Origin: Nectonema munidae
Lineage: Eukaryota > Nematomorpha > Nectonematoida > Nectonematidae
Assembly (NCBI GenBank): GCA_030549495.1
Contig: JAUIRK010000804.1
Location: 248,001-312,000 of the forward strand
Direction of reading: 5' to 3'
DNA length: 64,000 nt
Position numbers and translations under genes: made by a program. Below are positions 1 through 12,236 of this stretch, in pieces. The notes under the pieces were generated by a model. It was not told the origin of the DNA. It saw nothing but the letters and a program-made list of their open reading frames with translations, and searched no databases. Each line of letters starts with the position of its first letter. The stretch's first letter is position 1.

Positions 1-3000
1 CAATTATATTTTGTCTTTTTGCAATTCTATGTGAATTAAATTTTTTCATTTTGTTGTATTTATATAGTTTTGGCAAATATTTTAACATTATATTGAGATT
101 AAATTTTCTAAATTTTTGACAAGGGATTAGCTATTAAATTATAACTATTTTTTTTAGTGTAAGCAAGATTATTTTATGCTAATTTTGAAAAATGAAAGTA
201 ATAACTTGTAACATGCCTTTTAATTTAACTTTATTTAGTGGAGTCCTTTATGAGCTCTATTTTTGAAGGATTTAGTTAAAAAAAAATGTTCACTTTACAG
301 CCAAATAATATATAATATTGTAGAAAAAGGAAAATAAGCTTACTTTGCAATTTTTATGAGAGAAGAATATTGATGTGTACTATATCCATATCATAAGTAG
401 CAAAGTTTATCTTATCGGAAAAATGTTACTTTTATCTACAAGTATAAGCATTACAGTACAAACACACACACACACAGACATAAATATAAGTATTGTATAC
501 TTCTTATGTACTAAAGATATACATTATTTGCATTTCATATATAAGTATTGGTGTATGTGCAATGTGCGATGTGCAATTGTGTGCGATGATTTCAGTGTTT
601 AAATAGATAACAAAGAATGCTCCCAGAAGGAATAACGACCACTACATTGTTATAGTTAGACAAGCAAATTATGCATTCAACTATTAATCCTCTTTTATAA
701 GACTTTATGCCAACAAACCAAAAATGTTGACTTAATCAGAGTGATATATATATATTATATATGTATATATGAATATTATAAATTATATTGATATAAAACA
801 AACAAATATAAATTTTATCGAATGGATAGTCTTTCCTACACAGGTGTAAATATGCATTAGACTAATATATGACTTATTATGAATAAGTATAGATTCTATC
901 AACTCCCACGAGGCTATCAATTTTTGAGAAAGTAATTGACATGTCAGAAATTTGAAATATATCAAGATTTATTATCGCGGCTTTGTTTAAAGTATAATTA
1001 TATGGATGAACCAAGTAAAATGCGATTGTTCATGTAACGTAAATTATATTCACTTGCAAATATTATTTTTAAGACAGTTGGACGATGTGTTCAATCTCAA
1101 TAAAATAAGATAAAAGCAAATGTTTAAAAGTTTTTTTATGAATGAACAAACTTTTTTATATCACTTTAAAATTGAGAATAATCAACAATTTTGCAAAATA
1201 TATAATATAGTACAATTTTATCATAAACTATATAAAATATTTTTTTATTATCTTTAAAAATATTTAAAAATTTTTATAAATTGTGTGATTATAAAACTTA
1301 AATTTTATAAATGTTAGGAAAAAATAATTTATCAATTTAACCGTAATAGCGAAAATTTATTTATTTTTATTATAAAAAATGTGATAATATTTTTACTAGT
1401 ACGCAAATTGACTAGTTAAAACGTATACTAGTTTTTTACTAGGTAAAACGTACAGACTTCATCAAAAAATCAAATTTACATTTGAAATTTAAACATTTTG
1501 CTTGACACAAGCTTTCAAATCAATACTTCTTTCAAAGATATCTGACGCCTCATCGAGTCAAACAGGATCAAATTTTTACAAGTTCACACAAAATTTCTTG
1601 AAAATGCACCTTCCATTTGAAAATATCTTCTCCTATGAATATGGCTTCAAGAGATGCTTTCAGTCAGAACTCTCACATAATGACTTTGTTTCTTATATAA
1701 CCAGCAAACATAAGAAAGCAGAATTTGTTGTACTTGTAAAATAATCAGCACGCTAAATTGTAAACTAAAATGTTAATATAGAGATTTCACAAAAAAAATT
1801 TCAGTACGTTCCTGAAGTGTTTTTTTAGACAGAAAATTAATCTGAACTTTTTACTGATTCATTTCTAACGATTCAACAAATAAATTCTTTAGCACCTAGA
1901 AGAAATGTTCTTCCACAATGGCAGTAGCTTTCTTTTTTTAGAGGAACTTCCTATGATGACCTAATTTTTACACATGTTTTCTGGTAAAACCTAAAACTTT
2001 TGACCAATCACAGAACCACGATTTCAACTTAGAAAGTTTTAAGCGATCCTGGAGGATGTTTCATCTTACACATTTCTACTTTATATAGTAGAGTGTTCAT
2101 ACGTCATGGTAATTCTATTTTAATGAATATTTATTTTTTTGTTGTTTCGCTTTTATAAATTTTTTTCTTCCATTTTCTTCTAACTTAAACGTTGAGATTT
2201 TCTTAAAAAAGATGCTAGAAAAAGACTAACTCTTTTAATTTCGGATTAAAACAATCGGTTTATTTGAATCACTACGCAGTGTTTTCTATCTTAGAGCTAA
2301 AAGAAGTCTCTGAATATATGCATCTTTTGTTTGTCATTCTTTACTAATGCATCCATCCAGGATACCCAGTCCTCGATTACCTGAGAAATTTCGATGTAAA
2401 ATAAAATACATAAATAAACTGAAAGTTTTTTCTACACAGACGTATTTTTTGCTGTTATTCATTTATGGATTAATTATCATTAAACGCTTCATAATTAGCG
2501 TAATCAAAACATATGGCAACAGTTAGTAAAATTATAGATGACAAACAAAACGAATAATTTTCATAATCGTGTTTGCGAGGCTCGTTTTCAAAATGGATTT
2601 TTAGATTTCAAAAAGAAATAAATCAAAAACAAACACATTTAATCAAAATTTAACAAGACAAACAGAGACATGGTATCTTCAAATAATATTTTAAAAACAA
2701 AATACATTGAGTGCCTTACCAAACCTTGTTCTAGATCTAGGTATTGAATAGTCTTGACATCGAAAAAGTTCTTTCTGACTGGTTGATTGCAGTTGAATGA
2801 TAAGAAATGCTTTAAAATTTTTTGTGTTTCTTTCTTAATGATATTATTGGAAGATAAATAGTTGATTTGTGACTAAGAGCACACACCATTTTTTGAGTTG
2901 AAAGTTCGAAATTTATAAAACAGGTTTATTATATCTAAAAATATAAAAATTGAAGCCTTTTTAATGTTTAAACGTTCAAAATCAATTGAAAAATTAGATA

Positions 3001-3060
3001 GACAAGAAGCAAACCCTAAACAATGGAGGGGGACAAAATACCATATGTCCCTTTCAATCA
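1..3060. other. AT-rich non-coding DNA, no gene seen
   Basis: No conserved protein or RNA gene was recognised. Short open frames here, including 1502-1744 on the plus strand, are unlike any family I know. The stretch holds an (AC)n run at about 463-477 and an AT microsatellite around 745-775. Confidence 0.6.
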
Positions 3061-3134
3061 AAAAAGTGAGGGGACTTGTCCCATCGTACCCTCCCCCCCC
3101 CCCCTTCCCCCTAAACGAAAACCCATGTTTATGA

Positions 3135-3322
3135 CTTTTTCTTTTAGTGCTATTCTTTTCAACTTGGTCTGTGTTGAATCCTAACTGCGGCCTCCTGGCT
3201 TTTGGATCTTCACAAAATTACCTACATTATTTTCATACTGTTTCGATAATTTGATTCAGTTGTTTTTGTCATACTTTTCTCATGCGTAAACTTTCATTTG
3301 TAAATAAATAAATAAATAAATC
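3135..3322 (+). mobile_element. LINE 3' UTR fragment with (AAAT)n tail
   Basis: Ends in AAATAAATAAATAAATAAAT and contains GCGGCCTCCTGGCTTTTGGAT, which resembles GCGCCTGCTGGCCTTTTGAA in the (CTT)n-tailed element at 11876-12236. It looks like the 3' untranslated end of a retroposon. No coding part is present. A C-run lies just upstream at 3091-3104. Confidence 0.35.
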
Positions 3323-3465
3323 TTTTAGTTTTTTCATTGTGCTCGAATATTCACTTATATGTTTATCAACAGTATTGGGAATACTTAAGACAAAACTTCT
3401 TTTTATGAAAAAATTATCGATTTATGTAGTATATAAGAAAAAAGTTACATAAAAATAATAAATTT

Positions 3466-3521
3466 GTGGTCTGGCAAGCCGACAAGATACAAAAATTAAG
3501 AAAAATATATGAAACATACAA
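3466..3521 (+). mobile_element. Detached 3' module of SINE family A
   Basis: TGGTCTGGCAAGCCGACAAG followed by TATATGAAACATACAAA matches the 3' part of the SINE at 4142-4351 over about 56 bp. The tRNA-like head is absent, so this is a 5'-truncated copy. Confidence 0.55.
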
Positions 3522-4141
3522 AATATATCTTATTTACATCCAAGAAATTTAAGAAAATTATAATAAATATACAAATTATAATAAATATACAAATTATAAA
3601 GAAAGAAAAGAAAATTTATTAAATTATGAAAATAAGCAAACAACAAAAGAAGACTAATTAATTAAGCACACACAGACTTACACGTACACATATTCACATA
3701 TATATTAATGAATACATCATGTGGTGTAAAAATAAAACGAGTGAAGTAACAGAAAACAATTGAAATCACAAAGAAAATAAATGAAATCAAAAAGTTTGCG
3801 TAGTTCCAAAGGTTTATGAAAACCGCAAGCAAGACCTTAGCAAAAAAGAATAAAAAATAAATATTAATTGTATTTAACTTAAGTATTTTACACGAAAAAA
3901 AATTTTTGTTACACATGTCGCAGTTTGTAGGTGTTGGTGAAAAGAATGTTGGACAAAATTTTGAATTTTTTTATCGAGCTTTTAATAATAATTTTTGTCA
4001 GGCTATACAATATGTCTTATTTACAACATAGATGAAATTTTCAAACTCTACTTCCATACAAAATTTTTTAATTTCATAGAACTTGAACAACATATGCCAA
4101 AGTTATAGTATACCCTAATTAAATTTAGTTAATTAAATTTA

Positions 4142-4351
4142 GTTGCGTGAGTAAGGTTGATTAGATACTGGATTTCGATAACTCAAGGTCTTGGGTTCGA
4201 TCCTGCATTAAGCTTACTTTCTTCATATTTCGATACAAGCTGTGCAATTGTGCCTTTTCGAAATCTCCTCTACCTTACTTGAAAATCATATTATTGGTCT
4301 GGCCAGACAAAAGGAGACAAAAAATCAAGAAAAGTATATGAAACATACAAA
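4142..4351 (+). mobile_element. tRNA-derived SINE family A, longest copy
   Basis: The head contains a B-box, GGTTCGATCCT, with an A-box-like GGTTGATTAGATACTGG upstream. A middle section runs through GCACAATTG-like sequence (here GTGCAATTGTGCCTTTTCG). The tail module begins GGTCTGGCCAGACAA and ends TATATGAAACATACAAA. Other copies with the same head lie at 6587-6721 and 18910-19057, and a decayed one at 48510-48637. It is a Pol III-type short interspersed element, not a working tRNA: no acceptor stem is formed. Confidence 0.7.
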
Positions 4352-4907
4352 GTTAACGCAGTTTTGCCCGACTACATTCTTTTTTTTTTAAATGATTAAA
4401 TTAAATAATTCTACTTCCAGTCAAATTTTTTTTAATGAAAAACTTTTAAAAATATGATACATAGATAATATATAATATTTCATTTAACTCGATTCAAATA
4501 TGCTAAATTAATACCCTTTAAAAAATTAGTAAAGCTGGATATCATTTGTTTTTATAGATAATTAGAGTCTCTAGTCTTATAAGGGATTTAATGATATATC
4601 TAATCTAAAATGAAGTAGTAGTATAATTTCATCTTTATACTTCTAAAAATAGTAAACATTGCTAGAATAAACTTAAGCCATTTCAATCATGTAATAAAAT
4701 CTTCAAGTGATATTTTTTCTTAAACTTTTTATCCAAACATTTGTATGTTACGATTATTTAAGATATAGGCGTAACCGATTTTGACTACGTAGAAGAGGAG
4801 GGACTGAATGATAATTTATGATTTTAGATTTGCTTCTTTTTTCCCATGAATTAGAATATATTTATTGAACAAACCTAGGTTCTCAATAATTATATTTAGA
4901 TAATATC

Positions 4908-5063
4908 AAAATAAGTAAAACTTTTATTCAAACAAGTGTAAACTTTATTCATTTTCGATCACTGTGGTCTTCTTCAGATAAATAAACAAATCACACGAGA
5001 AAAGAGAGTGGTCGAAAATTAATAAAGTTTTCAACTTGTTTGAATAAAAGTTTTACTTATTTT
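4908..5063. mobile_element. MITE family with about 55-bp terminal inverted repeats, copy 1
   Basis: The left arm starts AAAATAAGTAAAACTTTTAT and the right arm is its near-perfect inverse, ending ATAAAAGTTTTACTTATTTT. Arms are about 55 bp around a loop with TCTTCAGATAAATAAAC. A second copy at 52728-52889 lies inside Grik intron 5. No transposase was seen for it and the superfamily is unknown. Confidence 0.7.
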
Positions 5064-5139
5064 CCTATTATATCCTTCAAGCATTAATTTAAGATAATTT
5101 ATTTTTAACTTCTAACCATCCTATGAACAAAATATTGTG

Positions 5140-5640
5140 TATGAGCAAAGAATGAGATGCCTATCTTACTTTTGAGGGTATCGAGGACAAAAGAATTTTA
5201 ACACGTCCTCTAATCATAACAAGAGACAACTCGCACAACTTTCAAAAATATCGTGCTCCTTCTTGAATATATCTTCGAAAATGAATCTTAACACACAGAC
5301 AGCAATCCACTACGTAATCTCTCCAATCACGACACACACTCAATGATCCACTATGTGATCTCTCCAATCAGTACACACACATACACTGCTAAGGCTTGTG
5401 AGAAATGGTTGGCTCTGCATTTAAAATGGGAATAAAAGCGCGAAGCTCATAGCCATAAGTGGAAGCTTACTCTTGCATCCAGTAGGGAATGTGGCTGCTA
5501 GGTCGATTAGCGCTGCTATAAAAACTTACTTCTTACTCCTGCTGCAAAAGTGTCAGGAAACTTTCGCTGTTGGAGAGAAGTGGTGAGCACACTTTCAACT
5601 GAATTCGTAGAAACAATATTAGTGGAACAACAGTGAATAA
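5140..5640. other. GC-richer patch of unknown origin with a two-copy direct repeat
   Basis: Base composition is clearly less AT-rich than the flanks. A unit with ATCCACTA.GT.ATCTCTCCAATCA is repeated twice between about 5309 and 5370, with CACACAC between the copies. CTATAAAAAC near 5516 resembles a TATA box. It could be part of an old retroelement or a host non-coding exon; nothing decides this. Confidence 0.35.
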
Positions 5641-6586
5641 TGAAAAACTAAGAAGTTTATTTCAAAGATTATTTAATCTATTGTCAAGAGGAAAGAATGC
5701 GTTTCAATTGATGTGCATATCATTGTAGAAAATATTTTAAATTATAAGAAACTTTCTTCAGTTAAGAATAAAATTGAAAATTATTCAAAAGTGTACTATT
5801 GTTTTCATTTTCAAAAAAAATTTTTTTTTAATTTTTTGAAACACATAATATAAGTAAAATCGGATATTCTATTTCAGAATCTGCAATTAGATTTTGCATA
5901 TCTCTTATAGTTTTCGAGATATTTCATATTAAAGTCGAAAAAATGTAACATTACGGATATATGAAAAATATGATTTTCGGAAATCCAACGCAATACACAG
6001 TCCAAATATACTATTTTTAGCTTATTTTATGATATAAAGTATATTTATGTTGTCTGCAATCAAAATCTAATATAATTTGAGGATGTCAAAATATACTCAA
6101 ATATAAGCATAGAGGCTGGAAAAATGATATAACCCCTCATAATTTTTTTCACATCTTCTAAATCTAAACCCTCCAAAGTATGAAGACGTGCAATATAATT
6201 TTTTCATCGCAACCAATTTGCTTTTATAATATTAACCTCCTTAAATTATTATAGGTTGCATATAAAAATATGTTGCTCTGTATTATAAAATAGGCGACAA
6301 GGTTGTTCTCCTTACTTTTCATAATAAGATTTTCTCAGTCTTTGATTTGTTATAAAAAAAAGATGTGGAGAAAATGGGGTAAAAATCATTGTAATTTTGA
6401 ATATTCATTGAACTACACAATATTACAGTATACCTAGATTTTTCTGCGCATTTAAGTTGATGCTTTTTATAATACAATTTTCTGCGTGTTTGATCTGATA
6501 TAATAAAAATGAGGAGTCAAATGGCTTAAAATCATTGCATTATTCTAATGGGATAAAAAATCGATTTTAATGATTTCTAGTTATAT

Positions 6587-6721
6587 GGTAAAGGTAGTCA
6601 TTGAAAAGGCACAATTGCACCGCTTGTATCGAACTATGAAGAAAGTAGGCTTGATGCGGGATTGAACCCAAGATCTTGAGTTATCGAAATCCAGTATCTA
6701 ACCAACCTTACTCACGCCCCC
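6587..6721 (-). mobile_element. tRNA-derived SINE family A, head-only copy
   Basis: Read on the minus strand: GGCGTGAGTAAGGTTGGTTA, then GGGTTCAATCCCGCATCA as the B-box region, then GTGCCTTTTCAATG and CTACCTTTACC. It lacks the GGTCTGGCCAGAC tail module of the 4142 copy. Confidence 0.65.
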
Positions 6722-6724
6722 TTA

Positions 6725-8090
6725 TAGGGCATTTGAACTGAGTATTAGAGTGTTCAACATTAGTTCGCTAAGTTTGACTAAAATAAAATCACCTCAATTT
6801 CTCTATATAGATTAAGTTTTTGACTAGTCAACTTTATATCTCATAAATTTAACTAAAAATACATCACTTAAAAAAATACATTTCAGATGATCTATATAAA
6901 ATTGGGATATTTTTAAAGATAACTTTTTCGATTAGATATATAGGTCCTATTGAAAGAGAATATACTAGAGGAGTATTATAACATAGACTACAAAACCTTC
7001 AAATTAAATATAAGAACAATGTAATTAGAAATGAAAAATCCATATTGACTAATATGTATATATTTACTTGTTTTGTACAATCTTTGTATTAGGGTTTGTA
7101 AGCAGAGTGAGACAAAAATACAGAGAATGTATGTCAGGTCAAATAATATATAGTAGAGTGTAGCTTCATAAAATCTAAAATATCTCCCAACGTGAAATAA
7201 GTCCAATTTCTTACAAACATTGTTGACTACATATATGAATTATTACATTTTAAGACATCATCTTTAATTGCTATTCGTACATCCTGTTTTATTTTTAATA
7301 CTAAATTTAAATTATTTGCATGAATTAATTAACTTTTCGCCAAGATGGTAGTATCTAATTAACATATTTTGTGTAAAAATGAAACAAGCGTGCACTTGAT
7401 CTGAAGTAGATATCATGAAATTTGTGAAAAGTACATAGTTGTTTGTTTACCTTTGCTGCAATAAACGAGAAAATTAAATTTGTTTGAAATGAATAAATGC
7501 ACCTGCAGGTAATTATTTATTACTTAAGTAAGTAGATTTCTTGAACCTTGAGCACTTTTCTAGCAAAACTTTTAATAATTGGAAGCAATTTAAATTGAAT
7601 AGATTATGTATATTTATTTTTCTGTTAAATATGAAAAAGAATCTAAAAAATTTATTTAATGCAAAATGAATAAGAATTAAATAAAATTGAAAGTATAATT
7701 TTTCATAGCTGAAAATACTGATTTTCGGAAAATAGCAAAAAATACAATTTGATAAATATCTTTTTTTTAATGTCTTTTACTTTATCTAGGACAGCTAATC
7801 CATTTTTTAACATATTTTTTTGATATAGCATATTTAATTTTTAATTGTTTGTGAAATATGTAAATATTTTTAAATCAATATTTTAAACAATAATAGTTCA
7901 ACATTATGACAACTCCCATTCTAAAGTCATTCAAAATATTTAATATAAAAATGTATACCTAACATTCATTTAGTGATATGAGAGTTGTTTTATATGTAAT
8001 TTTGACAAAATATCTTCAAGCAGATTGCCGGACCGTAAGTGTTGTGGACATTGCATGAGATTAATGAGACTTATATCTTGGATTTCTCAT
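6725..8090. other. AT-rich non-coding DNA, no gene seen
   Basis: No recognisable gene, RNA or repeat in this stretch. The open frame at 6988-7206 (minus) is AT-driven and resembles nothing. Confidence 0.55.
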
Positions 8091-8191
8091 TAACATAACA
8101 TAATTTTGTTAGTGAAAAAAAGGCAAAAAATATCGCATTATAGATCATTATCATATTTTAAAGTGTAGGTGGAAATAATTCAAGTATATTA

Positions 8192-10159
8192 TATAAGAAA
8201 GAAACATTTATTCATACAATTATAAAGAAAAAAGAACAGTTCGTGACATCAGTAAGACAAAATGTACGTAAGATTTGGTAATGAATGAGAACAAGGCTGC
8301 CACAAAAGAAATAATCATGAACGCAAGAGGATAAAGAAAAGTATCAAAAAGAATGACGAGAAACATGAAGAGAAAATTTGTATATATAATAAATATTTCG
8401 AAAAAATTGTGAATATAGACAAGAGTAAAAAACAAATAATGGAACATGATAAGAAAACATATGTATTGTATATTATATAAGCTAAAAGACCATGAAATAA
8501 GAAACAAAATACATAAAACAAATGGAGAAATAAAATACAAAACTTGTACAAGCTAGGAATTTTGTTGATATTTACACGCATAACATTCCGTAGAATGACA
8601 AATAAATTCATAATTTTTCATGAGAAGTTTTTTTATTCTTTTTTTACAAACACTTATTTTAAAAACGATACAATCAGTGTCAATTAAAAAAGAGTTGTAG
8701 TTAAGAGATAATTTGTATTTTAAAGATTGTTTCGATAGTCTATTGTAATATAAGGGAAATGACAGATGAAAATTATTTCGTAAATTATACTGGTGAACTT
8801 CGTTATTATACGTAATAAAATCATCAAACATGGATGGTAAAAATCGATTTAATATTTTAAAGTGAGTATCACATATAAGTCGGTTACCTTGAGTGAGTTT
8901 AACCTTACAAAAAATTTATCAGTGTGGGATAGAAAATGGCCACCACATACGTACCGTACAATTCTTTTTTGTGTTAACAGAAGAGAATTAAGGTTTTTAT
9001 GACCCCAAAGAACTATACACTAGTTCAAATGTGGAAGAAAAAAACTATTGTATAACAAAAGCTTTATACTAGTAGGGAACAAAGATTTGTTATGTCTAAG
9101 TATTCCAATATTCCTGGAGAGAATCGCATTAATATGAGATATATGTTGATTCCAATTAAGTCTACAATCAATAATAACCCCCAGATTTTTGAAGCTCTCA
9201 ACGATTTCAATGTTCATCTTTTATAATTTTCCTAGAAGATATACCAAAAATCATAGCTTTATATTTGGATTGGTTCAAATGCATATTGTTTTCATCACAC
9301 CATTTGAAAATAGGAACAAGATCCTTTTTAAAAAAAATCATAGTTAATGGAGGGTTAGCCAAGGAAAATGGAACACTTACTGTGATGTCGTCAGCAAAAC
9401 CGTGAAAAGTTATCATAGGGTTAGATGCATGAAAGTCATTAACATATATCAGAAACAAAAGCGGCCCGAGTATTGAGGCTTGGGGAACTCCGGTATTTAT
9501 TGTAGAGCTGCTTGATTTAAAAGTATTTAATGTGACAAATTGTTGACGATCAGACAAATATGATTTCATCAAAAGTAATGATTTTTCTTGCAGTCCGTAT
9601 CGAGATAGTTTAGACAGAGAGTAAAATATTATGGGAAAGATTTTCAAGCGCTTTACTAAAATCTAAGAATAAAGAGAGAGTACCTATTTTTGATTCCAGA
9701 CTCAAGAGTAGTTGTGTACTGTGATGTTTACGAAATCCAAATTGTAGGGGATAAATTAAATTATTAGAGTCAAAATAAGATTGTAACTGATTATGGATTA
9801 AGCTTTCAAATATTTTTGATAAGACGGGTATAATTGATATAGGAGGATAGTTATCAATAGCAATCCTACTGCCTTTTTTGAATACCGGATGGATGATACT
9901 AAGCTTAAAATCATTAGGAAAGGTGTTATATTTTAAACAAATATTATAACCAATAGTTAAAAAGGGGTAAATAATGGCAAGAATAGGTGTAATGTGAGAA
10001 ATATTAAGACCATAGGCATCAATGCAATTGCTTTTATTGGAGTCTCGAACTGCTAAGATAATATCACTATGTGTAAAATCATTAAAATAAAATTTAGATT
10101 GGGTATGTGATATGTAATCAATATTCATTTGAGTCTCAAAAGAGGGTAACTTACTTCTT
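8192..10159 (-). mobile_element. LINE (FADD-type RT) nested in LINE copy B
   Basis: 5'-truncated non-LTR retrotransposon on the minus strand, flanked by the 13-bp target-site duplication TTCAAGTATATTA (8179-8191 and 10160-10172). The RT domain begins near 10160: SNKSNCIDAYGLNISHI, then IHPVFKKGSRIAIDNYPPIS, then LQFGFRKHHSTQLLL. After a frameshift near 9650 come INTGVPQASILGPLLFLIYV and the catalytic GFADD; then ESFKNLGVIIDCRLNWNQHI. The C-terminus (8831-8553) has HQYNLRNN...FPLYYNRLSKQS. Likely CR1/Jockey-group. Two or more frameshifts break it. The 3' end near 8192 has GAATAAATGTTTCTTTC. Hydrophobic open frames at 8220-8611 lie in its 3' part and are not genes. Confidence 0.82.
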
Positions 10160-10990
10160 TTCAAGTATATTAAAAGTGATCAAACATTTTTTCTTTCCAA
10201 AAGCCATCTTCTCTATTCTTGAAAACATTCAAGGGAGGAGATAGAACAACATTTAATCAGGCAAAGAGTTCCAATCGTTGATCATAAGTTGAAAGAGAAA
10301 TCTCTTTAGATATAACTTTTTGCAATAAGACTTTTGAAATTTGTATGTATGAAATCTTTGTGTTCTCTTAGAGTAATCAGGTAAAATTTTCAGATTTATT
10401 TCCAATTTCCCATTTACAATGTTGTACACTGTAATCTTGTCTCTTCTTTTGAATCTGTACATCATGGAAGGCAAATTTTTTTTTTAGTCTTTCATTATGA
10501 CCCAGTCCTTTTAATCCAAGTATCTTTTTGGTAATAGTCCTTTCGACTCTTTCAATGTTCACAGCATTATAAATATGATAAGGAAACGCTACGATGTTAC
10601 CGTACTCTAAGATGGGCCTTATAAGAGTTTTGTAGAGAAGTGTGGTGATATGAAATAAAGTATAAAATTTATGAACTTTATGAAAAGCTGAGAAAGCTTT
10701 GGGAACTCTGGTTGTAATATTTTCAGAAGAATCAGGATTAGAGTTGATAAAAATGTCTGAATCTTTTTGTGTGTCCACTTTTTTCAACTTATGAGCTTCA
10801 ATGCAGAAAGATTGAGCATTTCGCGATCCAATTGCGCAAGTGCATAAATTTTTCGAGACTGAGCTTCATCCCCATCTATTGCACCAATGAAAAAATTTTA
10901 CCAAGTCAAGCTAAATTGATTAACAAAGCAAGTAAATTTTCATGAATGTCAATTGATTCTAATTTTTCTGTCAAGTATTTATGCGCTATA

Positions 10991-11404
10991 CAGAGGCGTA
11001 GCTAACACTTTTGCCGCCCGGAGCGGTTGTAAAATCTGCCGCCCTTTATGACGTTGAGTTTCAAAAGCCTCCAAAAATTCAAGTCCGTACGCTAACGGTC
11101 AGGCGAAGACTTGATTGTATTTAGGGTCTTCAAAGTAGACGGCTGGGGTCAGAAATAATTTTAAAGGAGTCATTGAGAGAGCTCATCTTGTTAACCCTAT
11201 CAGTGACGGGGGGAGTGCCTTTTTGACCCCCTCCACTAAAATTAAAACAGTCACAAAAAACTGGAATCGATTAAATTGAACAGAAAATTTAAACTAAAAA
11301 TTAAATGGAATATTTTAACAAATGACCTTAGGACAAAATGCCGCCCCTTAAAATCTGCCGCCCGGGGCAGACCGCCCCTGGCGCCCCCACTAGCTACGCC
11401 TCTG
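10991..11404. mobile_element. Non-autonomous hAT element, 414 bp, nested in LINE copy B
   Basis: Perfect 14-bp terminal inverted repeats CAGAGGCGTAGCTA / TAGCTACGCCTCTG and a perfect 8-bp target-site duplication GCGCTATA (10983-10990, 11405-11412). The inside is GC-rich compared with the surroundings (GCCGCCCGG, CCGCCCCTGGCGCCCCC) and encodes nothing. The 8-bp duplication and CAG...CTG ends indicate the hAT superfamily. It splits the LINE RT domain between DFNKSFDTI and the C-terminal half. Confidence 0.9.
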
Positions 11405-11875
11405 GCGCTATAGTATCGAAAGATTTGTTAAAATCAAGGTATATTACATCAATTGTATCATTCATTTCCAGTAAATAAATCATTTTGAATCCCTAGAAGA
11501 TTAGTTGTAGATTTGCAATGGATTAAGGCTCATATAGGTCTATAATTTCAAGGAAGTTTTTTGTCTCCTGATTTAAATATAGGTATGATTAAAGCATCCT
11601 AAAACTTTAGTTCCTCTAAAGACTTTTCAAAAAGCATTATTACTGGACTATCTAGAACATTGCAATGTTTACTGATAATAAAAGGATGAAGGTTATAAAT
11701 ACCAGAAGTTTCAAATTTATCACAATTTTTCAACTTTGCGCACATTGTGTCAACATCAAAATTAATAAAGTCAACTAAAGCATTGTAGTTGGGCAAAGAG
11801 ACATTGTAATTATAAGTAAAACTGATAGGAGAAGACTGAACTAAAGTATTCACTAAACATGTGTCCTTTTACAAT

Positions 11876-12236
11876 CTCTTGTGCATGACTTATATATATT
11901 TATTTTTATATTTACTAATTATATATTGATTATTATTAACTATTATTAATTGTAATTTATTTTATGTATCTATCACTAAAAAATTTTATTTTATTATTAT
12001 TATTTTTTCTTCTTTCAAATTGTATTTTCTTTTGTTTTTTTCTTAGTCTTAGGCTCTTTTTTTTGTTGTTTTTTTATTTCTTTTTGGAATTTCATAATAG
12101 CGCCTGCTGGCCTTTTGAAAATCCAGATGTTCAATGTAATTATATATTCATCTTAATATGTGTATCTAACTTAAAATTGTAATTTTGTGAATAATTTGTT
12201 CTTAAACTTTTCTAATAAATTTTCTTCTTCTTCTTC
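11876..12236 (+). mobile_element. (CTT)n-tailed retroposon, about 361 bp, nested in LINE copy B
   Basis: Plus-strand insert ending AATAAATTTTCTTCTTCTTCTTC, with target-site duplication TTTACAAT (11868-11875, 12237-12244). Removing it restores the LINE reading KTDIV-KGHMFSEYFSSV, which matches [19 protein letters not shown] of LINE copy C at about 28030-28090. It has no coding part: probably a 3'-UTR-only LINE copy or a SINE. Similar tails occur at 27033-27051 and 53507-53527. Confidence 0.7.

Noticed and set aside
1502-1744. Plus-strand open frame of 80 codons with mixed composition
   Set aside because: No recognisable domain, no splice context and no neighbour of known function; kept as non-coding.
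5140-5640. Possible LTR of an old retroelement
   Set aside because: No TG...CA ends, primer-binding site or paired copy could be found; left as an unexplained GC-richer patch.
8220-8611. Two overlapping hydrophobic minus-strand frames resembling membrane proteins
   Set aside because: They lie in the 3' part of the LINE at 8192-10159 and arise from T-rich sequence; both frames cannot be real.
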